Shown: positions 33,083-40,691 of the stretch, piece after piece | Numbering within the stretch: position 1 is the stretch's first letter | How the letters are laid out: each line of letters opens with the position of its first letter | Source: Chloroflexota bacterium | GTDB lineage: Bacteria > Chloroflexota > Dormibacteria > CF-121 | Direction: 5' to 3' | Assembly (NCBI GenBank): GCA_005882045.1 | Contig: VBHO01000011.1 | Span: forward strand, 1 to 40,691 | Length of the DNA: 40,691 nucleotides | Notes under the pieces: model-generated | Told to the model about the DNA's origin: nothing | Database searches by the model: none | The model's input: only the letters and a program-made list of their open reading frames with translations | Made by a program: the position numbers and the translations under genes

Positions 33083-33862
33083 TTAGCCGGCGTGGTTCAA
33101 CCGAAACAGGTCGATGGCGTTCTGCCGGGTTGCCTTCGCGATCTCGCCGGCGCTAGTGCCGCGTAACGTCGCGATCCGCTCGACCGTCTCCACGATGTAG
33201 CGCGGGGCATTCGGCTGCCCGCGACGGCTCTGCGGAGGAAGGAAGGGCGAATCCGTCTCCACCAGCATGTGGTCCAGCGGGATGATACTGGCCGCGCCGA
33301 CGACGCCGTGGGCGGTGGGATAGGTAACGGTGGCGGCGAACGAAATATAGAAGCCGCGGGCCAGCGCCTCCGCCGCGAAGGCGGAGTTTCCACTGAAGCA
33401 ATGAAAGACGCCGCTCGTGCCCGGGAATTCGTCGAGGATCGCGAGCAGGTCGGGGAACGCGTCGCGGGTATGCAGCACCACCGGCTTCTCGAGCTCCTGT
33501 GCCAGACCGAGCATTTGCCGGAAGACCCCCTGCTGTTCGCGTTTCGGCACCTTGTTGTAATCGGTGAAGTGGTAGTCGAGACCGATCTCTCCCACCGCGA
33601 CCACGCTCGGGTGGCTGGCCAGCTCTCGCAGCTCGCGCCGCTCACTCGCGGTAATCGGCTCACCAGCGGAGTGCGGATGCCGGCCGATGGTCGTCCGCAG
33701 ACCGGGAAGGCGCTCGGCTAACTCGAGGCCCCGTCGATTGTCGGAGGCATCGTCACCGATGTTGATCACGGCTTCCACCCCCGCTGCCCGCGCCTCATCG
33801 AGGGCCTGCTCCGGGGTCAGCGAATCGCGCAGATAGAGAAGGTGGGCGTGCGAATCGATCAG
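33083..33862 (-). CDS. tatD: TatD family metal-dependent deoxyribonuclease (CTG start)
   Basis: TatD enzymes are TIM-barrel hydrolases with 3'-5' exonuclease activity, in the amidohydrolase group. Metal ligands are visible: DSHAHL at the N-terminus, GEIGLDYHF, VVLHTRDAF, FHCFSG and the catalytic aspartate in LVETDSPFLPP. The HxH motif begins four residues after CTG 33862, which overlaps the metG stop as CTGA. No standard start lies close, and the next downstream one would remove HxH. This gives 259 residues, the usual family length. The metG-tatD-rsmA order is widespread. Confidence 0.95.
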   Translation of the reverse strand: MIDSHAHLLYLRDSLTPEQALDEARAAGVEAVINIGDDASDNRRGLELAERLPGLRTTIGRHPHSAGEPITASERRELRELASHPSVVAVGEIGLDYHFTDYNKVPKREQQGVFRQMLGLAQELEKPVVLHTRDAFPDLLAILDEFPGTSGVFHCFSGNSAFAAEALARGFYISFAATVTYPTAHGVVGAASIIPLDHMLVETDSPFLPPQSRRGQPNAPRYIVETVERIATLRGTSAGEIAKATRQNAIDLFRLNHAG

Positions 33863-35400
33863 GCGACCGGCTCCGGCTTTTCGATCCGAGGAAAGAGCAC
33901 GCCGCCCAGCGAGGTCTGGGTTCGTGGTGCCAGTCTCCCCCACTCGCGGGCTGTGGCCCAGGGCGCCTTCGGGTCCGCCTTGATCTGGGCGGCGACCTTG
34001 CCGGCCGTCTCAGGCAGAAAGGGCGCGATCAGGTAACTGGTCAGCCGGATCGCCTCGACCAGGTTGTACATGACCGTCTGCAAACGCTTGCGCTGATCCG
34101 ACTGCTTGGCGAGCACCCAGGGTGCCGTCTCCTCGATGTACTTGTTGCCACGGTTGATCGCGGCCCAGGTCAGCTCGAGTGCGCCTGAAAAGTCGAGCGC
34201 TTTCAGATGCTTGTCCTGGCCTTTCACGGCCCGCTCGAGCGCCGTACGCAATTGCTTGTCCAGCGGCGCCTCGTCGCCATCGGGTGCCGGCACCTTGCCG
34301 TCGAAGTAGCGCTGCAGCATGGAGAGGGTGCGATAGACAAAGTTGCCCAGATCGTTGGCCAGGTCGGCATTGAAGCGATCGACCATCGTTTCCCAGCTGA
34401 TGTCGCCGTCCCGATCAAAGGGGAACTCGCGCACCAGCAGGTAACGGACCGCATCGGCGCCGAAGCGATCGGCGGCCTCGAGCGGATCGATGATGTTGCC
34501 CACACTCTTGCTCATCTTCTCGCCGCGCACCGTGATGAAGCCGTGCGCATACACCCGCTTGGGCACCGCCACCCCCGCCGACATCAGCATCGCCGGCCAG
34601 TAGAGGCAATGGAAGCGTGTGATGTCCTTGCCGATCACGTGCAGGTCGGCGGGCCACCAGCGCTTGAACATCGCCTCATCGGTGCCGTAGCCGACCCCAG
34701 TGACATAGTTCACCAGCGCGTCGCCCCAGACATACACGACGTGCTTGGGGTCGCCCGGGAAGGGGATGCCCCACTTGATGGTCGAGCGCGAAATGCTGAA
34801 ATCCTGCAGACCGGCGCGCAGCCATCCCATCACCTCGTTGCGACGCGTCTCCGGTTGGATGAACTCGGGGTGCTTGTCGATGTGCTGCTGCAGGCGGTCC
34901 TGGTAGCTCGACAGCTTGAAGAAGTAGTTCTCCTCCTTCAGCCACTGCGCCTTGAGCGTCGGATGGATCAGGCAGTATCCATCCCTGAGGTCGGCTTCCT
35001 GCTTGAACGATTCGCAGGAAACGCAGTACCACCCTTCGTAGTGGCCTTTGTAGATATCCCCCTTCTCTTGCATCTTCGTGATAAAGGCCTGCACGCCGCG
35101 CACGTGGTCCTCGTCTTCGGTGCGGATGAAGCGGTCGTAGGCGATGCTAAAGCGCGCCTCGATCTCGCGATAGAGCTGGGCCATCCGGGCCGTGAACACC
35201 TCCGTTGACACCCCTTCTTCCTCGGCGCGCCGCCGGACGTTTTGCGAATGCTCGTCGGTGCCGGTCAGGAAGAAGGTGTCGTCCCCGATCATCCGGTGGT
35301 AGCGCGCCAGGACGTCGGTGCCGACCAGCTCGTAGATGAAGCCGAGGTGCGGCGCCGCGTTGGGATAGACGATGGCGGTAGTGACGTAGAACTTACTCAT
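33859..35400 (-). CDS. metG: Methionyl-tRNA synthetase
   Basis: MetRS charges both initiator and elongator tRNA-Met. The 513-residue protein starts MSKFYVTTAIVYPNAAPHLGF, continues with FFLTGTDEHSQNV, has a cysteine knuckle (WYCVSCESFKQEADLRDGYC), FHCLYWPAMLMSAG, KMSKS in GEKMSKSVGN and a C-terminal anticodon domain with WAAINRGNKYIEETAPW. It lacks the C-terminal dimerisation EMAP domain. The HIGH signature reads HLGF, so the last histidine is replaced. I chose the ATG at 35400, which overlaps the rsmI stop by eight bases. Confidence 0.96.
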   Translation of the reverse strand: MSKFYVTTAIVYPNAAPHLGFIYELVGTDVLARYHRMIGDDTFFLTGTDEHSQNVRRRAEEEGVSTEVFTARMAQLYREIEARFSIAYDRFIRTEDEDHVRGVQAFITKMQEKGDIYKGHYEGWYCVSCESFKQEADLRDGYCLIHPTLKAQWLKEENYFFKLSSYQDRLQQHIDKHPEFIQPETRRNEVMGWLRAGLQDFSISRSTIKWGIPFPGDPKHVVYVWGDALVNYVTGVGYGTDEAMFKRWWPADLHVIGKDITRFHCLYWPAMLMSAGVAVPKRVYAHGFITVRGEKMSKSVGNIIDPLEAADRFGADAVRYLLVREFPFDRDGDISWETMVDRFNADLANDLGNFVYRTLSMLQRYFDGKVPAPDGDEAPLDKQLRTALERAVKGQDKHLKALDFSGALELTWAAINRGNKYIEETAPWVLAKQSDQRKRLQTVMYNLVEAIRLTSYLIAPFLPETAGKVAAQIKADPKAPWATAREWGRLAPRTQTSLGGVLFPRIEKPEPVA

Positions 35401-36079
35401 CTCGCGGTTTCCAATCGCTGCCGGCAACAACGACCGTCAGCTCGCCGCGGGGCGGGACCTTTGAGAAGTGCTCGAGGATCGAAGCCGCTGTCCCACGTAG
35501 GAATTCTTCGTGGAGCTTGGTGATCTCCCGCGCCACGACCAGCGAGCGTGGGCCGAGGGCGGTCGCCATTATATCCAATGTCTTGAGGATCCGATGGGGC
35601 GATTCGAAGAAGAGGAAGGTCCGTTTCGCCTCGGCCGCGTCGCGGATGGTCCGCTCCAGCTCGCCGCGCTTGCGCGGCAAAAAGCCGAGAAACGTGAACT
35701 GGTTGGTGGGAAGGCCGGAGCTGATCAGCGCCGCCAGCACCGCCGACGGTCCCGGGATCGGCACCACCGGGTAGCCGGCGGCGACGGCGGCGCTCACCAG
35801 GCGCACCCCCGGGTCGGAGAGGGCCGGAGTCCCGGCATCAGAGACCAGGGCAAGGTCGTGCTGTGCCAGGCGCCCGAGAATGGATTGCAGCTGGCGCGCC
35901 TCGTTCTTTGCGTGCAGGCTGACCAGCGGCTTGCGCAAACCAAAGTGCGTCAGCAGCTTCACGGTGTGGCGGGTGTCTTCGGCGGCGATCAGCGGCACCG
36001 ACTCCAGCACATGCAAGGCGCGCAGCGTGATGTCGTCGAGGTTGCCGATCGGCGTGGCGACCAGGTAGAGCGTTCCCAA
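35393..36079 (-). CDS. rsmI: 16S rRNA (cytidine1402-2'-O)-methyltransferase RsmI
   Basis: RsmI adds the 2'-O-methyl group to C1402 in the ribosomal P site. This 228-residue SAM enzyme of the tetrapyrrole methylase fold has GTLYLVATPIGNLDDITLRAL, AEDTRHTVKLL, VSDAGTPALSDPG, PIPGPSAVLAAL and FFESPHRI, all diagnostic. It lacks the C-terminal extension of E. coli RsmI. The start is TTG at 36079, 18 bases after nadE. The rsmI-metG-tatD-rsmA order makes an RNA-modification and translation cluster. Confidence 0.95.
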   Translation of the reverse strand: MGTLYLVATPIGNLDDITLRALHVLESVPLIAAEDTRHTVKLLTHFGLRKPLVSLHAKNEARQLQSILGRLAQHDLALVSDAGTPALSDPGVRLVSAAVAAGYPVVPIPGPSAVLAALISSGLPTNQFTFLGFLPRKRGELERTIRDAAEAKRTFLFFESPHRILKTLDIMATALGPRSLVVAREITKLHEEFLRGTAASILEHFSKVPPRGELTVVVAGSDWKPRDE

Positions 36080-36097
36080 CGTCAGCGGCGGTCCGCT

Positions 36098-36952
36098 TTA
36101 GCGTCCCCAATCGCGTGGATAGCGGAAATCGCGATCGATGGTGCGCGACGACAGCTTGGCGATCACCGGCAGGCGCCGTTTGTACTGGTTCTCACGAACC
36201 CGTCGCATGATCTCGGTGATGAATGCCTCGTCGAAACCTTGCCGCTTCAGTTCCTCCTCCGTGTAACGGCGCTCGACGAGGTAGTAGAGCAGCTGATCGA
36301 TCATCCGGTACTGAAAACCGAGCTCGGTCTCGTCTGACTGCCCGGTCCAGAGATCCGCCGATGGTGCCTTCTGCACGATGGCGGTCGGGACGCCGACCGC
36401 GTCGGCCAGCTGCCAGACTTGCGTCTTGTAGAGGTCGCCGATCGGATTGATCGCGCTCGCCATGTCTCCATAGATCGTGCCGTAGCCGAGCAGCAGCTCG
36501 GTTTTGTTGCTGGTCCCGATTACGAGCGCTCGCCAGGCCACCGACTGGTCGTAGGCGATCGTCATCCGCTCGCGGGCCATCTTGTTGCCGCGCCGCACCT
36601 GGTCGGCCTCGGGAACGCGCGCGAGGTACGCATCGATCTGCGGGGTGATGTCGATCTCGAGATGACGGATTCCGAGCTGGGCAACCACCTCCAGGGCATC
36701 CGACCGGCTCTTCGGATCGCTGTCTTTATAGGGGAGGATCAGCGCCTTCACATTGTCCTTGCCGAGCGCCTCGGTCGCAAGGAAGGCGACAAGGCTGGAG
36801 TCGACGCCGCCACTCAGGTTCAACACGACACGTTCGAAGCCGACCTTGCGCACCTCGTTCTTGATGAAACCGACCAGGATTCCTCGCACCAACTCCGGGT
36901 TGATAGCAAGCGGCGGGAAGACTGGTTCAGTAAGGCTTGCGGGTGCGCTCAT
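36098..36952 (-). CDS. nadE: NAD synthetase (synthetase domain only)
   Basis: NadE converts deamido-NAD, ATP and an ammonia source to NAD. The 284-residue protein has the PP-loop [16 protein letters not shown] (SGGVDSS at 47-53), [67 protein letters not shown] and [16 protein letters not shown]. There is no glutaminase domain in this protein. The gene upstream, overlapping by 26 bases, encodes exactly that domain, so the two probably form a two-subunit glutamine-dependent enzyme. Confidence 0.95.
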   Translation of the reverse strand: MSAPASLTEPVFPPLAINPELVRGILVGFIKNEVRKVGFERVVLNLSGGVDSSLVAFLATEALGKDNVKALILPYKDSDPKSRSDALEVVAQLGIRHLEIDITPQIDAYLARVPEADQVRRGNKMARERMTIAYDQSVAWRALVIGTSNKTELLLGYGTIYGDMASAINPIGDLYKTQVWQLADAVGVPTAIVQKAPSADLWTGQSDETELGFQYRMIDQLLYYLVERRYTEEELKRQGFDEAFITEIMRRVRENQYKRRLPVIAKLSSRTIDRDFRYPRDWGR

Positions 36953-37799
36953 GCCAGACCCTGCGCAGCTCGTTGATGGTCAGCTCGAGCCGCTCGTCAC
37001 GCAGTAACGGATTGGCCAGCCGCTCGCGGCGAACATCGGCGAGGTCGAGGGTGGCGAGCACCAGCGCCTCGTCGGCGTCCTGATGCTGCGCGATGATGTC
37101 GCCGTTGGGCCCGATCACCATCGAGCCGCCCCAGAAGTTGGCCCCGTCCTCGAAACCGACGCGATTGCAGTAGAGGAAGAAGGTCGTCAGGAACTGGGCG
37201 TAAGTTCGGCACACGAGCGCGTACGACTCCGCCGTTCCCAACCGCTCGTCGGTCGTGATGCCACGACCGGGGCTGGACGACGGGCAGATGATCATGTCCA
37301 CGCCTTCCAGGCTCAGGATGTAGGCGCTGCTGAGGTGCCAGATGTCTTCGCATACCAGCATCCCCGCGCGACCGAACGGCGTCGCGAAACTGCGGAAACG
37401 ATCACCCGGCGCAAAGTACCGCTGCTCGTCGAACATGCCGTAGGTTGGCAAATAGACCTTGCGGTGCACGTGCAGGAGCTCGCCCCGGGAAAAGTACAGG
37501 CTGGCGTTGAAGTAGCGGTGATCGGGCGACTCGATCACCGCGCCCAGGACCACGTCGAGTTTGGTCGAAAGTGCGGCCAGGTCGCGCATTTCTTTGCTGT
37601 CGAGCTGGATCGCGCTGTCCGGCACCAGGTCTTTGAGAAAGTAGCCCGTCAGGCTGAGCTCGGGAAAGACCAGCAAGCTCGCGCCTGTTTCGGCGGCCTG
37701 CTCGACCCACTGGCGGTGCCGCTCGAGGTTGCGGCCACGGTCCCCCAGCGCCGGATCGATTTGCGCCAGGGCGACCGACAGGCGACCGTTGTCGCTCAT
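36927..37799 (-). CDS. Carbon-nitrogen hydrolase, glutaminase-type partner of NAD synthetase
   Basis: The 290-residue protein belongs to the nitrilase family with the Glu-Lys-Cys triad visible: FPELSLTGY (Glu47), [21 protein letters not shown] (Lys114) and MLVCEDIWH (Cys150). The [13 protein letters not shown] and CEDIW strings are typical of the N-terminal glutaminase domain of glutamine-dependent NAD synthetases. It should release ammonia from glutamine for NadE. The ATG at 37799 overlaps the dinG stop as ATGA, and its end overlaps nadE by 26 bases. A generic amidase is the alternative. Confidence 0.9.
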   Translation of the reverse strand: MSDNGRLSVALAQIDPALGDRGRNLERHRQWVEQAAETGASLLVFPELSLTGYFLKDLVPDSAIQLDSKEMRDLAALSTKLDVVLGAVIESPDHRYFNASLYFSRGELLHVHRKVYLPTYGMFDEQRYFAPGDRFRSFATPFGRAGMLVCEDIWHLSSAYILSLEGVDMIICPSSSPGRGITTDERLGTAESYALVCRTYAQFLTTFFLYCNRVGFEDGANFWGGSMVIGPNGDIIAQHQDADEALVLATLDLADVRRERLANPLLRDERLELTINELRRVWHERTRKPY

Positions 37800-40537
37800 G
37801 CCGAAACCGGCGCCGGCAGGCGGACGCCACCGCCCCGCGCCAGCCACTGGACGATGGCCGGCGCCATTTCCGCCGACGACCCGAGATGCACGGCGGCTCG
37901 CGGCAACGCATCGAGGAACGCAGGCCCATAGGTCCGGTTCGCGATCCGGTGATCCATCAGGACGACAGCGCCGCGATCGGTCTGCCGGCGGATCAACCGG
38001 CCGAAGCCCTGCTTCAGCCGCAGCACCGCCTCGGGCAGCGCCAGCTGACCGAAGGGATCCGCCAGCGTCGCGCTTCGCGCCAGCTGCAACGGGTCGCTCG
38101 GAACCCGAAACGGCAGCCGCACGATCACCACGCACGACAGCGCATCGCCGGGCACGTCGATTCCCTCCCAGAAGCTGCTGCTGCCCAGCAGGATGGTGCG
38201 CGGACGCTCCTGGAACTGGGCCAGTAGCTGCCGCCGCGTGCCATCGAGGTTCTGCGCCAGCACCGTGAGACCGCTGCGCGCGGTGCGCGTCCGCAACCGG
38301 TCGGCCACATCGCGGAGCTGCTGATGCGAGGTGAAGAGCACCAGCGTCCGTCCGCCGATCGCCTCGGCGATCTCGCCCACGACGTCGGTGACCTGGTCGA
38401 GGAAGGCCGGATCCGTGAGATCGCGTAAGTCGGTGGGCAGGCAGAGCAGCGCCTGCGAGAGATAGTCGAAGGGCGAGGCGAGCACCATCTCGTGCGTCGC
38501 GAGCGCGTCGAGGCCGACCCCGCGCTTGAAGTAGGCAAAGGAATCGGCCACGGCCAGAGTCGCGGAGGTGAAGACCACCGTCTCCTTGCCCTGGAAGGCT
38601 CGCGCCTGCAGCTCCCGGCCGGCGGCGGTTGGCGCCCCGTGCAGCACCGGCCGCCCCGAGCGCCGTTCCGTGCCGACCCAGTACAGCCGGTCGGGGCGCG
38701 GCCGCAGCAATGCCTGGACGACGAGATCGGCGCGGCCGTGCAGCTGCGCCTTGAACAAGTCGAGCTCGCGTTCGGCATAGGGGCTGGCCTCGAGCGGCAG
38801 GCGCGCGCCGGCATCGTCGAGCGCGTCGCGCAGCGCGCCCGCCTGCACGGCCACCCCGCTGGCGAGTGCCGCCAGCTGCGAGATGTCCGAGAGGCTGCGG
38901 CTGATCGCGTCAAGGATGACCGGTTCATCGCGCGACGGCCGCACCGGGACCTCCGGCTGCCGCGCCCGGATGATCGCCCTGGCCTCGCGGAAGAAGTCGG
39001 TCACCGCCTGGCGGCAATCCGCGGCCGCTGTCCGCACTGCTTCGTCGGGCGGTCCGACCGCCGCCTTAAACCAGGTGATGCTGCCGTCGATGCTTTCCAG
39101 TAGCTCTTCCTCCCCCACTCGGACCGTCAGCGCGTCGACCGCGGTCTCCTCGAGCTGGTGGGCCTCATCCACGACCAGGTGCTCGTGCGGCGGCAACACC
39201 GAGCCGCCGGCCAGCGCGTCGGCCAGCAGTAGCGCATGGTTGGTCACGATTACATCCGCGTCCTGCGCCGCCCGGCGGCTGTTCCAGTAGAAGCACCGCT
39301 GGGTCTTGTAGTTCTCGCAGTGGGCGGCCAGGCAATCATCGGGCGTGGAGGCCGCGCGCAGCCAGAAGAGTTCCTCGAAGCCGTTGAGCTTGATTTCGGC
39401 GCGATCGCCATTGTGGGTCTGCGCCAGCCAGACGAGCATGCGCAGCTTGAAGGTCAGCTCCTCGTCGAACCAACTACCATCTGCACGCCGGCTGGGGGCG
39501 TTCAGGTACCGGTTCCAGCGCCGCAGACTCACATAGTTGGCGCGCCCCTTGAGCAGCGAGGCCTTGAAGTCGAAGGGCAGCCAGCTCCGCATGAACGGGA
39601 TGTCCTTGGAGAACAGCTGCTCTTGCAGGGTGATGGTGTTGGTGGCAATCACCACCCGCTCACCGCTCGCGACCGCGTGATGGACAGCCGGAACCAGGTA
39701 GGCGAGCGACTTTCCCGTGCCGGGACCGGCTTCGACCAAGAGGCGGCCGCCGCGCGCGTAGAGCTGTGCCACGGCGAGCGACATCTGTAGCTGTGATTCG
39801 CGAAGCTCGTAGTCCTCGAGCAGCTGAGCCATCGGCCCATCGGGTCCGAGCAGGGCAGAAATCGCCTTCGGATCCGTGGCGGGGGCGCTCCCGTTCGTCG
39901 TCCGAACCGGCGCCGCCGGCCGGCGCGGGAGACTCTCCTCACCACTCGCACCGCCGGCATGGACATCGCGGAGAAAATGGTGCAAGGGATGTGGCCATCC
40001 TTCGGCCAGCTCGAGCATCCGCCCGAGGAGGTCACTGGGAAAGCCGCGGGCATAGTGCCACAGGTGGTGGAAGAGCTGTCGCGCCGCATCGGCGTCGGAG
40101 AGCGCGCGGTGCGGATGGCGATGGCTCAATCCGAGCTGGCGCGAGAGGTGCGGCAGGCTGTGACTGGGCGCCATCGGCAGCATGATCCGGGCGAGGTCGA
40201 GCGTGTCGAAAAGCTCATAGCCCGGGCCGCCCTCCGGGTCAACCAGGAAGGACAGGTCGAAGGTGCCACTGTGGGCGACCACGCCGCTGTCACCGACGAA
40301 GTCGATCAACTGGGCGAGGATTTCCTCCGGGGGTGGCGCGGCCGCTACGTCGGCGTCTCGGATCCCCGTGAGCTCCTGGACCGCCCGCGGAATCGCGACT
40401 TCGGGCCGGACCAGCGATTGGAAGGTCGCCAGGACCTCGTCACCACGAAAGCGGACGGCACCGACCTCGATGATCCGGTCCAGTCTCGGTGTGAGGCCGG
40501 TGGTCTCGAGATCAAGGGCGACCAGCGTGCGGTCCAT
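37796..40537 (-). CDS. dinG: DinG family ATP-dependent helicase with N-terminal exonuclease domain
   Basis: This 913-residue protein joins an epsilon-type 3'-5' exonuclease (DLETTGLTPRLDRIIEVGAV, VVAHSGTFDLSFL, HRALSDADAARQLF) to an XPD-like superfamily 2 helicase (EAGPGTGKSLAYLVPA at about 270; DEAH box VVDEAHQLEE at about 455; FTSHQQLRDVADRL; GSSSFWEGIDVPGDAL; QGFGRLIRR). Between Walker A and DEAH lie three close cysteines at about 402, 407 and 415 (CLAAHCENYKTQRC). Four would be expected for an iron-sulfur cluster. The exonuclease-helicase fusion is like the Gram-positive DinG group. Role: DNA repair or R-loop removal. Confidence 0.93.
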   Translation of the reverse strand: MDRTLVALDLETTGLTPRLDRIIEVGAVRFRGDEVLATFQSLVRPEVAIPRAVQELTGIRDADVAAAPPPEEILAQLIDFVGDSGVVAHSGTFDLSFLVDPEGGPGYELFDTLDLARIMLPMAPSHSLPHLSRQLGLSHRHPHRALSDADAARQLFHHLWHYARGFPSDLLGRMLELAEGWPHPLHHFLRDVHAGGASGEESLPRRPAAPVRTTNGSAPATDPKAISALLGPDGPMAQLLEDYELRESQLQMSLAVAQLYARGGRLLVEAGPGTGKSLAYLVPAVHHAVASGERVVIATNTITLQEQLFSKDIPFMRSWLPFDFKASLLKGRANYVSLRRWNRYLNAPSRRADGSWFDEELTFKLRMLVWLAQTHNGDRAEIKLNGFEELFWLRAASTPDDCLAAHCENYKTQRCFYWNSRRAAQDADVIVTNHALLLADALAGGSVLPPHEHLVVDEAHQLEETAVDALTVRVGEEELLESIDGSITWFKAAVGPPDEAVRTAAADCRQAVTDFFREARAIIRARQPEVPVRPSRDEPVILDAISRSLSDISQLAALASGVAVQAGALRDALDDAGARLPLEASPYAERELDLFKAQLHGRADLVVQALLRPRPDRLYWVGTERRSGRPVLHGAPTAAGRELQARAFQGKETVVFTSATLAVADSFAYFKRGVGLDALATHEMVLASPFDYLSQALLCLPTDLRDLTDPAFLDQVTDVVGEIAEAIGGRTLVLFTSHQQLRDVADRLRTRTARSGLTVLAQNLDGTRRQLLAQFQERPRTILLGSSSFWEGIDVPGDALSCVVIVRLPFRVPSDPLQLARSATLADPFGQLALPEAVLRLKQGFGRLIRRQTDRGAVVLMDHRIANRTYGPAFLDALPRAAVHLGSSAEMAPAIVQWLARGGGVRLPAPVSA

Positions 40538-40589
40538 CAGACCTTAACTTACCTCAGCAGAATCAGCGGCCCTCGAGCCGCCGCGCCGC

Positions 40590-40691
40590 CTACAGGAGTT
40601 TCGCGGCCAATTCCGCTAGCTCGGACCGTTGTCCCTTGGTTAAGGTGACATGCCCCGCCAACGGATTGTTCTTGAACTTCTCGATCGCGTA
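40590..40691 (-). CDS. PhoH-family ATPase, C-terminal end (starts outside the window)
   Basis: Only the last 33 residues are visible, ending FKNNPLAGHVTLTKGQRSEL and then AELAAKLL before TAG. The AGHVTL-x-x-G-x-RSELA ending matches what I know of PhoH and PhoH2 (PIN-PhoH) proteins, which are ATPases with RNA helicase or RNase activity. The match rests on a short tail. The gap to dinG is 52 bases and holds a GC-rich inverted stretch but no clear promoter. Confidence 0.65.
   Translation of the reverse strand, partial: YAIEKFKNNPLAGHVTLTKGQRSELAELAAKLL

Noticed and set aside
33859-35400. The HLGF signature of MetRS as evidence of an inactive enzyme
   Set aside because: The rest of the active site, including KMSKS and GTDEHS, is intact, and I recall similar HxGF variants in other bacterial MetRS. 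It is the only MetRS seen here and is likely functional.

Overview
This is a GC-rich bacterial chromosome segment made almost entirely of housekeeping genes. Nearly everything lies on the minus strand, so transcription runs from right to left; the only plus-strand protein gene is a class A penicillin-binding protein. The gene content (RuvABC, TatD, RsmA, YlxR-NusA-IF2, SecDF, an F420-type luciferase-like oxidoreductase, a TyrRS with S4 domain) and the TATAAT/TATACT promoter boxes suggest a peptidoglycan-making Terrabacteria lineage. A Chloroflexota or Dormibacterota relative is my best guess, from general resemblance only. No insertion sequence, prophage, CRISPR array or rRNA is visible.

Layout in the direction of transcription. 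(1) 40691-30872: the 3' end of a PhoH-like gene, dinG, a split glutamine-dependent NAD synthetase (nitrilase plus nadE), rsmI, metG, tatD, rsmA and an MFS transporter, mostly with overlapping ends. (2) 30838-28084: tRNA-Val(GAC), an SRPBCC protein, a threonine dehydratase, a degenerate receiver protein and a small cysteine-rich protein behind a strong promoter with a nearby DnaA box. (3) 28031-20185: thrS, then infC-rpmI-rplT behind a leader terminator, then pheS-pheT-cvpA-mpg behind a Phe-containing leader peptide. (4) 17689-20184 on plus: the penicillin-binding protein, divergent from tyrS. (5) 17600-8198: tyrS-yebC-ruvC-ruvA-ruvB-queA-tgt, then an unusual SecD-like gene, secD and secF. (6) 8129-1: rimP-nusA-ylxR-infB-LLM oxidoreductase-rbfA-nrnA-truB-ribF and the start of a lipid kinase gene, again behind a leader terminator.

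Many gene pairs overlap by exactly four bases (NTGA), where the start codon of one gene shares bases with the stop of the gene before it. Comparing these junctions with conserved N-termini shows frequent non-standard initiation: CTG for queA and tatD (both as CTGA), probably CTG for rsmA, TTG for the MFS gene, apparently ATA for infB and ACG (or ATC) for infC.

The most interesting items are: a stand-alone, membrane-anchored copy of the SecD extracytoplasmic domain just upstream of secD; unusual start codons on both infB and infC; matching leader terminators ahead of the two translation-factor operons; a pheST leader peptide with competing RNA hairpins; and an intrinsic terminator on the plus strand at 29107-29139 that serves no visible gene.
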